DNA of 64,000 nt from an uncultured Tolumonas sp. (GTDB lineage Bacteria > Pseudomonadota > Gammaproteobacteria > Enterobacterales > Aeromonadaceae). The translations under genes and the position numbers were made by a program. The first letter of the stretch is position 1; each line of letters opens with the position of its first letter. Positions 32,936 to 42,076 of this stretch are shown here, piece by piece. The stretch spans positions 1,461,501 to 1,525,500 of the forward strand of contig NZ_OY829944.1 in the NCBI RefSeq assembly GCF_963556105.2, read 5' to 3'. The notes under the pieces were generated by a model. That model was not told the origin of the DNA and did no database searches. It saw nothing but the letters and a program-made list of their open reading frames with translations.

Positions 32936-34792
32936 GTTGTCTTTCTCGAGAGCCTCTATAGAGCTCTTTAGGTACTCATCAATCAAGAGTCCTATTCTAA
33001 ATCCACTAAGTTTACCGTGGGATTCATTTCTTTTCTTTTCTAATAAGGAATTAATTTTTTTTAACCAGTCTAATTCACTTATAAGATTTAAATTGAATTC
33101 ACTAATGGAATAACGTGTTCGAAACATGTACCCAACGTGCCTGAAATCATTTCCAGATAAAGAGATAAGTTTTTCAACAAATGCCTCTGGGTCTATATTT
33201 CTTAAAATTGGTGTTTTGTAAAAAATATTTTCTTTGTTGTTGTTAAGAATAAGTCTTATGCTGAAAAGCGTTACATCATGCTGCATTAAATCAAGTAACT
33301 CTTTAGCAATGCCAGGTAGACATTTAACTTTGTATTCATTTATTTTATTATCAAGATACACGGAAAATTCTTTGAATTCATTAGTATCTCTACCACAAAA
33401 TCCCAATCCACCCCAGTTGTCTGAGTCATAATCAAAGATATGATCGTTTAGTTCTGAAGGAAGATATCCATTATCAAAAAGATAATCTACATATTGTTTG
33501 AATTCGTTTAAAATACTTAGTTTGTCAAACGATATTAAAAATATATCAGATAATCTAATAAATAATCCCATAATGTGTTTTACAACTTGGTGATTGGTAT
33601 ACTTGCGTTCATGTACTTCTTGGCTGACAACTGAAAAAAGTTGGTCAAAATCGCTATCTGAAAGATCATGGTAATGCCATAGCTTTACCCAGTTTTCAGT
33701 ATTAACATCTTGATAATATTTATTTATTTCTATTGATTCTTTAATTTTTACTTCATCTGCTATACCTCTATCAAAAAAGTCGACCCATATCGACTCTTCT
33801 ACAAGCACATCACTGAAGTTAATCATAGGATATTTTGAAGATAAAATAGAATATAATGATTTGACCGAATTTTCTTTATTTTTATTAAATATGTCGTCAT
33901 ATATGCTATTTTTTACATTCGAAATTTCTTGTATTGTGTAATTGGCGCTTCTGGTTTCGAATGAAAAACACAAGAACAATCTGAGCAATTCAATTTTCAA
34001 TTGAACTTTATCGAAAGTTGAATCTGGTAATACATTGTGAAATCGTTCAAAATCCCATAAAGCTTGTTTTAAATGGCGCAAATTTTTGCATTCTGAGCTT
34101 GCGTAAACAGAAATTATATTACTTATATTATCTTGATAAAATGCCTTTAGAGAAGATGAATCAATAAATGACTCAAGCGCAAGATTAGTATTAGGAACCA
34201 ATTCAAATGTTTTTCCAATGAGCTTTTCCTTTGCTCTTGAATAACATTTATTAGCATCAGTTTTTTCTAATATTTCATTTTCATTGGCAATTATTACTAC
34301 CTTATATCCTTGATGCTCCACAAACTGGTTTATATACCCCAAAACATCAGCAATATTCATTGAACATCGTTCTAGATCATCAAAAACAAGTACAAAACCA
34401 TCTGTATTTTTGAGATAGTCGGGTAGCTTAACATCTTCTGGTGGGATTTTAACGTTCGTTTCAGCTTTCCCGTTATCATCAAGGTCTAATTTTATGGTTG
34501 CTCTTAATAGTCCTTTTGCAATTTTCGCAGTTAATTTCATACCTTTTGAAGAAAGGATAGGGTGCATTTGTTCAAAAAATGAATTTTCAATATCATCAAA
34601 ACTAACCATTCCATAGAGGCTAACATAAAGATATTTGCCTCCGTTTTTCTTTAATCGTTCAAGTGCTTTTTGTACGAACCAAGATTTTCCAGAGCCCCAG
34701 GCGCCTTTAATCAAAACCGCGTATTCGGGTTCTTGAGAAAAACTAAAATAGTAATCCAAGAAATCATTTATATTTTTATTTTGTTCTGACAT
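32933..34792 (-). CDS. KAP-family P-loop NTPase
   Basis: This 619-aa protein has Walker A at residues 28-36 (KGAWGSGKSWF) and Walker B near residue 137 (FVLVFDDLERC), followed by INQFVEHQGYKVVIIANENE. These match the KAP NTPases, which are often linked to phage defence. I see no transmembrane insertion. The C-terminal 350 residues are helical and unassigned. It is the largest apparently intact gene of the window and the sole gene of its cassette; the stop is in the attC. Confidence 0.87.
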   Translation of the reverse strand: MSEQNKNINDFLDYYFSFSQEPEYAVLIKGAWGSGKSWFVQKALERLKKNGGKYLYVSLYGMVSFDDIENSFFEQMHPILSSKGMKLTAKIAKGLLRATIKLDLDDNGKAETNVKIPPEDVKLPDYLKNTDGFVLVFDDLERCSMNIADVLGYINQFVEHQGYKVVIIANENEILEKTDANKCYSRAKEKLIGKTFELVPNTNLALESFIDSSSLKAFYQDNISNIISVYASSECKNLRHLKQALWDFERFHNVLPDSTFDKVQLKIELLRLFLCFSFETRSANYTIQEISNVKNSIYDDIFNKNKENSVKSLYSILSSKYPMINFSDVLVEESIWVDFFDRGIADEVKIKESIEINKYYQDVNTENWVKLWHYHDLSDSDFDQLFSVVSQEVHERKYTNHQVVKHIMGLFIRLSDIFLISFDKLSILNEFKQYVDYLFDNGYLPSELNDHIFDYDSDNWGGLGFCGRDTNEFKEFSVYLDNKINEYKVKCLPGIAKELLDLMQHDVTLFSIRLILNNNKENIFYKTPILRNIDPEAFVEKLISLSGNDFRHVGYMFRTRYSISEFNLNLISELDWLKKINSLLEKKRNESHGKLSGFRIGLLIDEYLKSSIEALEKDN

Positions 34793-34823
34793 AGAACGCC
34801 TATAAAGTTTTTATGTAGACAAC

Positions 34824-34877
34824 TAACTTCGTTTTATGCGGTGGCACAGAGTGCCATCCGACATTAAAATTTTGTTA
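34824..34877 (-). repeat. attC site, class S
   Basis: 54-bp site with loop AGA (GGCAC-AGA-GTGCC), in front of NUDIX copy 3. Confidence 0.9.
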
Positions 34878-35066
34878 TGTGATTTTGTCGTTGCAGCAAA
34901 CAAGTCAATTTTGATGGTCATGGCTACCGCACTGATTAATGACGGATCAGATGCCCAACACCGATGTTCTGCTTTTGATTTGCTCATAGAAACATGATGC
35001 CGAATGGTGCTGAGAGAGACAAATGAAATCGAGGACTCAATTAAGCAAAACTGAGCTATATCAAGG

Positions 35067-35504
35067 TTATGAGCGGATTTTGCGGGATAAACGGATCGCG
35101 TTAAAACTTGGCACTGACGACAACACCAGAATAATTAAGACAGTCAGAAATACGCTGTTGTTGAACGCCACTGAGTTCTGAAATTGCGGCATAACGAAAT
35201 TCAGAATGTTCGTTGCTGAGGATGATGTTAGAAGGTGAGGGCAGTTCACAGCGAAAAATGAACGCCTGTAATTATAGGCTGAATGGAAATACACACCGCT
35301 GAGATAGTTGATGAGAACATCAGAACCCAGTTCTTCACGACACTCTCGGAGCAAGGCTTCGTGAATGGTTTCGCCAGGTTCTAATGCACCACTAGGAAGC
35401 CCCCAAGATTTGGCGCCATAATCAGCTTTTAAGAGCAAAACTTCGCCGACAGAATTGAGAATAACAGCGTGACTGCTGAGTCTGAATTTATCATCAAAGG
35501 CCAT
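35067..35504 (-). pseudogene. NUDIX hydrolase, copy 3, frameshifted
   Basis: The copy starts normally (MAFDDKFRLSS) and keeps the Nudix box GALEPGETIHEALLRECREE, but one G is missing near 35268. The other copies read GCCTGTGAATTATAGG or the near-identical GCCTGAGAATTATAGG; this one reads GCCTGTAATTATAGG. After FHSAYN the frame runs into unrelated residues. It also has PSGAL instead of PGGAL before the box. It is probably inactive, although the catalytic box itself lies before the break. Confidence 0.85.
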
Positions 35505-35521
35505 GACTACCTCTAATCACA

Positions 35522-35573
35522 TAACTTCCAATTGTGGGGCGGTTGAAAACCGTCCCACACTAATTGTTTGTTA
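35522..35573 (-). repeat. attC site, class G
   Basis: 52-bp site with CGG-TTGAAAA-CCG stem. Confidence 0.9.
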
Positions 35574-35859
35574 ACTGGTAGTTGAGTTGAACTTGTTTAT
35601 GGCTCGACGGGATTTTGCGAACCACCGTCGTTGTTGATAAACATATCTATGTTCGGCCATAACTTGAGTTCACAACAGAATTTACTATCTTCACGACTCA
35701 AATAATGCGCAAATTTTGAATTTATGGCTGAACTTGCTTTCGCTGAAATTGAATTCAACGCAAATCTTGCTGTGCCCAGAAGTGCAGGGAGCGGCGTTGA
35801 AAATTTCGACAAACTGTCTACGCCAGCGAAAAACAAAACACACAACCAACAAAACCAGT
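35574..35859 (-). repeat. Gene-less cassette, family C, copy 3
   Basis: Very close to copy 7 at 62981-63266. No gene called. Confidence 0.82.
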
Positions 35860-35913
35860 TAACTTCGTTTTATGCGGTGGCACGTAGTGCCATCCGACAT
35901 TAAAATTTTGTTA
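35860..35913 (-). repeat. attC site, class S
   Basis: 54-bp site, GGTGGCAC form. Confidence 0.9.
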
Positions 35914-36480
35914 TGTAATATTTAATCGCCGAGCCCAAAGCTCTCGCATTCTTTTGATATGTTCTTCAGCCAGTTCTGACAAATGAGCTTTTGGAACACC
36001 ACTATTTTTAAGTTTATTTTTAACTCGTTTGAAATATAGGGCTTCCCAGTAGTCAGGTGTGGTTTCTTCTGGAACTTCAAACATAATGCTAGGTGCATCA
36101 ATATTTTCAGAAAATTTTTCACCGGTAACACTAGAACGGATTATTAATGCTCGGCTTTGAATTATTCCATCTATTAATGCAAATTGAGTATAGGTATTGA
36201 ACTCTATGACTGTCTTAATTTGCGATGGTTTCGTGAAATTCAAAAACAGATACATAAATTGTTTAGTTATTCGAGGTATTGCCCAAGTTGAGACTACATC
36301 GCCAGGTGGTGTGTGTTTATGTAGTTCTATGAATGTGGATAACTCTGGTAATGAGCTACAGTCCAGAACTGCAATTGGGATCAATCTACCATCACCAACA
36401 TGTGGATTTGCTATACCAGCGTCTGAGATGACTTTAAGGATCGGAACGCCTTGAGGTTTTGTAAATTTATTCAATAACAT
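35911..36480 (-). CDS. Protein of unknown function (beta-rich N-terminus)
   Basis: This 189-aa protein starts MLLNKFTKPQGVPILKVISD and has GDGRLIPIAVLDCSSLPELS and a helical, basic C-terminus (FKRVKNKLKNSGVPKAHLSE). No family recognised. The ATG overlaps the end of the upstream gene by 14 bases, implying coupled translation. The stop is in the attC. Confidence 0.65.
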   Translation of the reverse strand: MLLNKFTKPQGVPILKVISDAGIANPHVGDGRLIPIAVLDCSSLPELSTFIELHKHTPPGDVVSTWAIPRITKQFMYLFLNFTKPSQIKTVIEFNTYTQFALIDGIIQSRALIIRSSVTGEKFSENIDAPSIMFEVPEETTPDYWEALYFKRVKNKLKNSGVPKAHLSELAEEHIKRMRELWARRLNIT

Positions 36481-36991
36481 ATGAAACAAGTCCCGTTTTT
36501 ACATTTGTAGTAAAACCACTTGCTGTTTCTGCTTCAACAATAAACTTTTCTATGGTTGTTTCTTTTATAATTTCATGTGGTAATTCAAAATTAACCCAAC
36601 CGGATATGGTTTCTTTGCTGTTAAACATCAACGGACAACCTAGTGACTTATAGTTTCCAGATTTTGGTTGTTCATTGCAAAGAGGTAAATATAATTCTGG
36701 ATATGACTTGGATGTATTTTTTAACTTTATAATCAATCGGATATCGCTAATTGAATTTTGCAGTGTTGATTTATTTATGAAGCTCACCGCAAATGAGACA
36801 AATGATTTTTCATTTCGTTTCCATTTTAGACTTTCGATAAGGTAAATGGATATTTCTTTTTTTTGATCTTCATATGTTTCTTGTGCGATTTTATAAGCAC
36901 GATTTGATGTGTAATAACTGATTAACGCTATAAATAGAGATATAACACCAGTTATCGCACCAATCAATGCAATCCAATTGTCGAAACTCAC
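36467..36991 (-). CDS. Membrane-anchored protein of unknown function
   Basis: This 174-aa protein has one N-terminal transmembrane helix (WIALIGAITGVISLFIALIS), a short coiled segment (NRAYKIAQETYEDQKKEI) and a beta-rich domain with LYLPLCNEQP and GWVNFELPHEII. Start is GTG with GAGG upstream. It is the first gene of a two-gene cassette whose second gene overlaps it, so the two products may act together. Confidence 0.65.
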   Translation of the reverse strand: MSFDNWIALIGAITGVISLFIALISYYTSNRAYKIAQETYEDQKKEISIYLIESLKWKRNEKSFVSFAVSFINKSTLQNSISDIRLIIKLKNTSKSYPELYLPLCNEQPKSGNYKSLGCPLMFNSKETISGWVNFELPHEIIKETTIEKFIVEAETASGFTTNVKTGLVSYVIE

Positions 36992-37011
36992 CGGAACCTC
37001 TTTATATTACA

Positions 37012-37092
37012 TAACTTCAAGTTAACGGGCTGGGCGTAGCGAAGCGGAGACCAGTCCAGTGAGCAACGCGAACGGCGTTGAACGCCTTGTTA
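37012..37092 (-). repeat. attC site, class L
   Basis: 81-bp family A site. Confidence 0.88.
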
Positions 37093-37384
37093 TGCAGTAT
37101 TGAAAAAATGAACCCGATTTCCTCTCGAAAATAACGACTGATTTCTCGGGCTAGCGTTCAACACTGTAAACAGAAAAAATGGTTGTAAGGAATTACCCAC
37201 GACGGCGTTGATGTGCAGAAGCTCATAACCGCGTCGAATTTCTTGATGCATAGCGGCGAACTAAGTTGACGTGTTATGAGCGGGCACTACTCTCGATAGT
37301 GAGCTGTAAACAACACAGGACTTACAGTTAACACCGCTTTAAAACGTGAATTCCCCGCAAAACTTTCAGCAAATTAAAACTGCA
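37093..37384 (-). repeat. Gene-less cassette, family A, copy 3
   Basis: Hairpin arms GCTCATAAC (37221-37229) and GTTATGAGC (37273-37281): both differ from copy 2 (AAT/ATT) in a way that keeps pairing. No gene. Confidence 0.85.
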
Positions 37385-37460
37385 TAACTTTTAGTTAAAC
37401 GGCGGCACGTAGTGCCGTCCAGTGAGCAGCGCAGCGCGAACGGGTTTGAACTTTTTGTTA
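37385..37460 (-). repeat. attC site, class L
   Basis: 76-bp site with stem GGCAC-GTA-GTGCC and arm GCAGCGCAGCGCGAACGGG. Confidence 0.88.
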
Positions 37461-37755
37461 TGCAGTATTGAAAAGATTGATTTGAATTCGCCTCGGAAAT
37501 AGCGACGGGTTTCACGGACTCAAATTCAACGCCGATAGTGAAACAACGGTTGTAAGGAATTACCCTCTGACGGCAATGAAGTGCAGAAGCGCATAACCGC
37601 CGCACCCAATTTCTTGATGCGCAACACCGGAATAAATGGGCGTGTTATGTGCGGGCACCACTCTCGGTAATGAGCCGCAAAAAACACAGGACTTGCCGGC
37701 CAACCGCTTTTAACACTCGAATTCAACGCAAAACTACCCAACGATAAAAACTGCA
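37461..37755 (-). repeat. Gene-less cassette, family A, copy 4 (diverged)
   Basis: A diverged copy directly following copy 3. The hairpin arms are GCGCATAAC (37589-37597) and GTTATGTGC (37644-37652), pairing with one wobble. Inner arms changed to CACCCAA/ATGGGCG. No gene. Confidence 0.82.
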
Positions 37756-37805
37756 TAACTTCGAATTATGGGGCCACGAAGTGGTCCCACATTAATTTTT
37801 TGTTA
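37756..37805 (-). repeat. attC site, class G
   Basis: 50-bp site with stem CCAC-GAA-GTGG. Confidence 0.9.
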
Positions 37806-38480
37806 CATGCCTTTTGCTAGACGTGATCGCCATTCAATTAGGGATGAAGCAGAACAAACTGCGTTAAGGAGTTGAATGACATCCTTGGCGGTGTAGTCGA
37901 AATCAATCCTGCCGTGCTGAATCCAGTGTCGGTTTAGGTTTCTTGGTTTTTCTTCCTTGAAGCCATGAGGCTTGAAGAAAACTTTAATGAATTCGTTTAT
38001 GGATAAAGCTGTAAAAAGCTCAACACCGGTATAAGAATCTGTATCAATTTTCTTTGCTAAGGGTTGTTGATACTTGATTTCATTGATGCCGAGTTTTCTT
38101 GCAATGATTCCTTCAAATATGGACGTTAATGTTGGTATGCATATACCAAAGTAGCCTTGTCGAAGACATGCTAATACTTGATATAAAATATCATGATATT
38201 TTATATCCGTGTGTGAAATTAGTATGTCAAATATCTTGTAGTTATCTTTTGAATAAATATTAAGAAACTTCGTAGCAAGCTCATCAGGGCTATATTTTTT
38301 AGGACTCAACATCTGCGCCCCAAATAAAGCAAAGTTTGGTGGAATAACCCAAAGTTTATTGGCAAGATCTTCAAGTTGTCTGGAGTAAATTTCTGATACT
38401 ATCCCACGATATTTAGGAATGAATTCTTCGATATCAAAATTATCAAAAAATTCTTTTATCGCTATTTCATTGGTATGCAC
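37803..38480 (-). CDS. HEPN-like domain protein
   Basis: This 225-aa protein ends in a helical region with NRHWIQHGRIDFDYTAKDVI, containing R-x4-H (RHWIQH), the HEPN catalytic pattern. Earlier it has YQVLACLRQGYFGICIPTLT and SIFEGIIARKLG, typical of HEPN-type helices. A role as RNase or sensor in defence is possible. Start is GTG 38478-38480 with TGGAG; the longer frame enters the attC. The stop is in the attC. Confidence 0.7.
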   Translation of the reverse strand: MHTNEIAIKEFFDNFDIEEFIPKYRGIVSEIYSRQLEDLANKLWVIPPNFALFGAQMLSPKKYSPDELATKFLNIYSKDNYKIFDILISHTDIKYHDILYQVLACLRQGYFGICIPTLTSIFEGIIARKLGINEIKYQQPLAKKIDTDSYTGVELFTALSINEFIKVFFKPHGFKEEKPRNLNRHWIQHGRIDFDYTAKDVIQLLNAVCSASSLIEWRSRLAKGM

Positions 38481-38501
38481 GCTATCTCCAGTTTGAGCAT
38501 G

Positions 38502-38551
38502 TAACTTCAACTTGTGGGGCCGCAAAGCGGTCCCACACCAAGTTTTTGTTA
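38502..38551 (-). repeat. attC site, class G
   Basis: 50-bp site with stem CCGC-AAA-GCGG. Confidence 0.9.
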
Positions 38552-38555
38552 AGCC

Positions 38556-40010
38556 TCATTTCACATTGGAAGCAGAATCTTTATTAGGTCGCGCATCGAT
38601 CGTAACTAATGTATCACCTTCAGTCAGTTTTAATTCTTTAAATACTTTCGTGAGTTTTAACAGTTCTGAGTCTGTAAAGTATAAGATTACTTTAATTGAT
38701 TTTTTAGTCTGGTTGGCTGCTTCATAGACTGGGACTTGATTTTGAAGATTTTGTTTTAACTTACTATTAGTTGCCAGTTTGAATTCAACTAAAGTTTTAT
38801 CTTTATTACCTCTTGATATTTTATAGTCAACAGGACCTCTTCCATTATTGACTTCAGCATTGACATCAGAGACTGATGCAAACCATGTTAGCCGAAATAG
38901 TAATTGCAAGTCGGACTCTCGTTTGACTGGAACTCCTTTAATATAAAAAATCTTGTAACCATCATTATTTTCAATAACTTGTTTTAGAAATTTAACTCTT
39001 TCTAATGTCTCATTAAATGTATCTGATGTTGTGGAGTAAAAATCTGTCTTCTGTAATTTTGCAGCCAAAGACTTAACTCTTTCGATGAACATCGTTTCTG
39101 TTTCTTTAACTTTTTCTTCGCTTAGCGTTTTAGCTTCATCACCAGATTCTTCTTTTGACTTGATAAAATAGTCAATGTATTCAGGATATTTAAGAATTGT
39201 AGCTATGATTGCTTTTTCATAGTCTTTTTTCTCTGGTTCATTTGGTAGGTTTCTAGCGAAATAATCGTTAAGTTGTGCTCTGAGTTGGTCATTTGGTATG
39301 GAATTAGCAATGCCAGAGAAATTGGCGATCATGTCTGATTTATTAATCCATGTTTCATCTTTTGTTAGGATATCTTTGGGGGTTAAAAGTACATAATCAC
39401 CATCTATTGTTGGTAAATCGTATTTTTTATTAACCCACGTCCTTGTTTGGTAATTGAACTCTACTTTTTCAACTAAATGTATCTGGCGGTATTTCTCATC
39501 TATATTTTGTTTAGCAAATGATTGAGTGTATTCAAGCAAATACGATTTTATTAAGTTGGTTGTGAAATCACTAATATTGTCACGGCCCACACCATCACGT
39601 ATCAAGCACAACTTTTCTAAATGACTACTAGTTGTGATTTCTTCTGCACCGAAGTTCGTGAAAACCGTATTTAAGTTATCATTTAATGCTTTTGCGAATT
39701 TTGCACCAAGACCGCTACCACCATTACCAACAATACTGTAACCAAACCAGTTTTGTTTTACTTCGGAAAACATAAACCAGCTTTTTAGTAACCCCGGATT
39801 TAAACCTTTACTCATTGATACTTCACGTAAAAAAGCTAGATATGTAATCATGTTGCTGTGAAGTTCTTGGTATTCTTTTTTATCGCTGTTAAATAATAAA
39901 AATGGATCAATGAAAAGAGGCATATCATTAATTAATGATGGGTTAAAAGCGCCATAAGCTTCAATCACATCTTCATTAACATTAAAAAAATCTGAGAAAT
40001 ATATTTTCAT
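38556..40010 (-). CDS. PD-(D/E)XK nuclease-like large protein
   Basis: This 484-aa protein has a C-terminal segment NNGRGPVDYKISRGNKDKT followed by LVEFKLATNSK: Asp then ExK, the PD-(D/E)XK nuclease pattern, ending in a VILYFTDSEL strand. The N-terminal 330 residues (MKIYFSDFFNVNEDVIEAYG and GNGGSGLGAKFAKALNDNLN) are unassigned and could recognise the target. Possible restriction or defence nuclease. TGGAG precedes the ATG. It is the sole gene of its cassette. Confidence 0.72.
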   Translation of the reverse strand: MKIYFSDFFNVNEDVIEAYGAFNPSLINDMPLFIDPFLLFNSDKKEYQELHSNMITYLAFLREVSMSKGLNPGLLKSWFMFSEVKQNWFGYSIVGNGGSGLGAKFAKALNDNLNTVFTNFGAEEITTSSHLEKLCLIRDGVGRDNISDFTTNLIKSYLLEYTQSFAKQNIDEKYRQIHLVEKVEFNYQTRTWVNKKYDLPTIDGDYVLLTPKDILTKDETWINKSDMIANFSGIANSIPNDQLRAQLNDYFARNLPNEPEKKDYEKAIIATILKYPEYIDYFIKSKEESGDEAKTLSEEKVKETETMFIERVKSLAAKLQKTDFYSTTSDTFNETLERVKFLKQVIENNDGYKIFYIKGVPVKRESDLQLLFRLTWFASVSDVNAEVNNGRGPVDYKISRGNKDKTLVEFKLATNSKLKQNLQNQVPVYEAANQTKKSIKVILYFTDSELLKLTKVFKELKLTEGDTLVTIDARPNKDSASNVK

Positions 40011-40037
40011 GATGACTCCAAAGTTGGGATTGAGGCT

Positions 40038-40118
40038 TAACTTCAAGTTAACGGGCTGGGCGTAGCGAAGCGGAGACCAGTCCAGTGAGCAACGCGAACG
40101 GCGTTGAACGCCTTGTTA
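40038..40118 (-). repeat. attC site, class L
   Basis: 81-bp family A site. Confidence 0.88.
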
Positions 40119-40390
40119 TGCAGTATTGAAAAAATGAACCCGATTTCGCCTCGGAAATAACGACTGGATTACAGGCTGGCAGTCAACTTTGCGATTAAAA
40201 AACAGGGTTGTAAGGAATTACCCTCGACGGCCTTGATGTGCAGAAGCTCATAATCGCCGCATCGAATTTGCTGAGGCCTAGGGCTAAAATGTTTGGCGTA
40301 TTATGAGCGGGCACCACTCTCGATAGTGAGCCGTAAACAACGCTGAACTTGCAGCAACACTGCTTTAAAACTTGAATTATATAAAGCTAC
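40119..40390 (-). repeat. Gene-less cassette, family A, copy 5 (altered right end)
   Basis: Typical family A body with GCTCATAAT/ATTATGAGC arms, but the usual end AAACTGCATAAC is replaced by ATTATATAAAGCTACCAAC, leading into a degenerate attC. No gene. Confidence 0.75.
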
Positions 40391-40444
40391 CAACTACGGC
40401 CAGTGTAGGTACAAAGCACCGGAACGGGTTTGAGCGACTTGTTA
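40391..40444 (-). repeat. Degenerate attC-like site
   Basis: The left box is CCAAC instead of TAAC, the hairpin (CCAGTGTAGGTACAAAG) is weak, and only the right part GGAACGGGTTTGAG to GTTAGAAA is clear. It separates family A copy 5 from the next gene and is probably a worn or rearranged site. Confidence 0.5.
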
Positions 40445-40448
40445 GAAA

Positions 40449-40799
40449 TTATTTTGGAGTGAACTCAACCATGTAGAGCTCCAGTATTGATGTGCTACTA
40501 CATACACCTTCGTTTTTAACAAAAATAAAATTTAGAGATTGCCCCGTCGTGTACGCTGTTAAAAGAGCACTTATTAACTCTTTGTAATTGGTAGCCGTAT
40601 TTGGAACTCGAGCGTGCATTCTATATTGATTGCCTCCCCCGCAGCTTGCCGGTGCTGGATTAAATTGGACATATAAACCCTCTGGGGCAAACCTCAAGCT
40701 AGATACCGACCAAGAACCCATTTCTGCAGTATCAGCAAAAGACCTACAAGTTATAGCCAATAAAATTGCTAGCCCCACAAGATATTTTAATCTATTCAT
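40449..40799 (-). CDS. Small secreted protein
   Basis: This 116-aa protein has a clear signal peptide (MNRLKYLVGLAILLAITCRS, cleavage probably after SFA). The mature part is about 94 aa with two cysteines (ASCGGGNQYRMHARVP; KNEGVCSSTSILELYMVEF) that likely form one disulfide. Periplasmic or extracellular; function unknown. GGAG precedes the ATG. Confidence 0.78.
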   Translation of the reverse strand: MNRLKYLVGLAILLAITCRSFADTAEMGSWSVSSLRFAPEGLYVQFNPAPASCGGGNQYRMHARVPNTATNYKELISALLTAYTTGQSLNFIFVKNEGVCSSTSILELYMVEFTPK

Positions 40800-40815
40800 A
40801 ATTGATCTCCATTTC

Positions 40816-40865
40816 TAACTTCGAATTATGGGGTCACGAAGTGGTCCCACACTAATTATTTGTTG
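40816..40865 (-). repeat. attC site, class G, GTTG variant
   Basis: 50-bp site with stem CAC-GAA-GTG. The right core box is GTTGGGT instead of GTTA. Confidence 0.85.
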
Positions 40866-41069
40866 GGTTTTGGTGTCGTTTTGCTGCAATTTTATCAATA
40901 GTAATTATCACTGTATATGTCGTAATTGCTACAACTCAGGGCTAACTTTGTTTGGCGTATTATGAGCGGGCACCACTCTCAGTAGTGAGCCGTAAACAAC
41001 ACAGGACTTGCAGCCAACACCGCTTAAAACTTGAATTCCCCGCAAAACTATCAACAAATTAAAACTGCA
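40866..41069 (-). repeat. Truncated chimeric family A cassette
   Basis: The first ~73 bases (to about 40939) are unrelated to family A. From GGCTAACTTTGTTTGGCG onward it matches the family A end, including only the right hairpin arm ATTATGAGC. A deletion or recombination has joined two cassettes. No gene. Confidence 0.75.
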
Positions 41070-41140
41070 TAACTTCTAATTAAACGGCGGCACGTAGTGC
41101 CGTCCAGTGAACGAAGTGAACGGGTTTGAATTATTTGTTA
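41070..41140 (-). repeat. attC site, class L
   Basis: 71-bp site with second arm GTGAACGAAGTGAACGG, like the one at 25368. Confidence 0.88.
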
Positions 41141-41550
41141 GGTATGAACAAAGAAAAAACGTTTATTATCAACCACAACACTGGCTAATTGGTGACACAG
41201 ACTTTCAGTTTATCACTGCGCTTGATTTAAAAACCGCTCGGAATTACTCGCTGACAATATTGAAACAACCTGCTTGGCTGAAATCTAAAATTGGTTCATT
41301 TAATGAGCGCGCAGTGGTTGCTGAAAACACCATGCCCCGATGATGAGCCGCTTTAGGCGTACACACTGACGGCACTGAAGGTTGCCGACACGTAACCAGT
41401 GCAGGCTTTCAGTTTGCCAATTTACGAGAAATCATGTGTTGCGCGAGGCAACCAACGCAGAAAAAGTGAGCCGTAAAAAACACCGGACCATCCGACTAGC
41501 CGCTTTTAAGACTCGAGCTCACCGCAAAAAACTGAACAAAATTAATTACC
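41141..41550 (-). repeat. Gene-less cassette, family B, copy 5
   Basis: The most diverged family B copy (for example GCAGAAAAAGTGAGCC in place of the GCTCAGGTAGTGAACTG region). Ends still pair (GGT/ACC). No gene. Confidence 0.8.
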
Positions 41551-41602
41551 TAACTTCCAATTGTGGGGCGGTTGAAAACCGTCCCACACTAATTGTTTGT
41601 TA
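41551..41602 (-). repeat. attC site, class G
   Basis: 52-bp site with CGG-TTGAAAA-CCG stem. Confidence 0.9.
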
Positions 41603-41889
41603 ACTGGTAGTTGAGTTGAAATTGTTTAAGGCACGACGGCATTTTGCGAACCACCGCAGTAGCAAATAAACATTTTCATGTTCGGCCAGAACGTGAATTC
41701 ACGAACGGACTTACTATTTTCACGACTCAAACAGTGCGTTGATTTTGAATTTACCCACTGAACTTGCTTTCACTGAAACCGAATTCAACACAAATCTTGC
41801 TGTGCCCAGAAGAGCAGGGAACTGCGTTGAAAATTTCGACAAACTGTCTACACCAGCGAAAAATAAAACACACAACCAACAAAACCAGT
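41603..41889 (-). repeat. Gene-less cassette, family C, copy 4
   Basis: Close to copies 1 and 5. No gene. Confidence 0.82.
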
Positions 41890-41941
41890 TAACTTCTATT
41901 TGTGTGGCGGCTGAAAGCCGTCCAACACTAAATTTTTGTTA
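41890..41941 (-). repeat. attC site, class G-like
   Basis: 52-bp site with stem GGCGGCT-GAA-AGCCGTC inside a TGTG/AACAC outer pair. Confidence 0.88.
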
Positions 41942-42011
41942 ATTGGCCAGATAAATGTAATTAATTAGACCTCTGGTAAAAACGCATAGAATATTTAATT
42001 TGTAATGCCTC

Positions 42012-42076
42012 GCTAAACAGGGCGGTCTGAGGCCACGCTTTTGGTGGCCGGAACGAATTTGAGAGGTTTGTTAAAC
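42012..42076 (-). repeat. Divergent attC from a different integron lineage
   Basis: The boxes are GCTAAAC (42012-42018) and GTTAAAC (42070-42076), with a strong hairpin GGCCAC/GTGGCC at 42031-42049. Arms and spacer are unlike the other sites here. Only about 70 bases without a gene lie between it and the ordinary attC at 41890. Confidence 0.7.

Noticed and set aside
41107-41343. A plus-strand frame of 78 codons in family B copy 5
   Set aside because: Not open in the other six copies.
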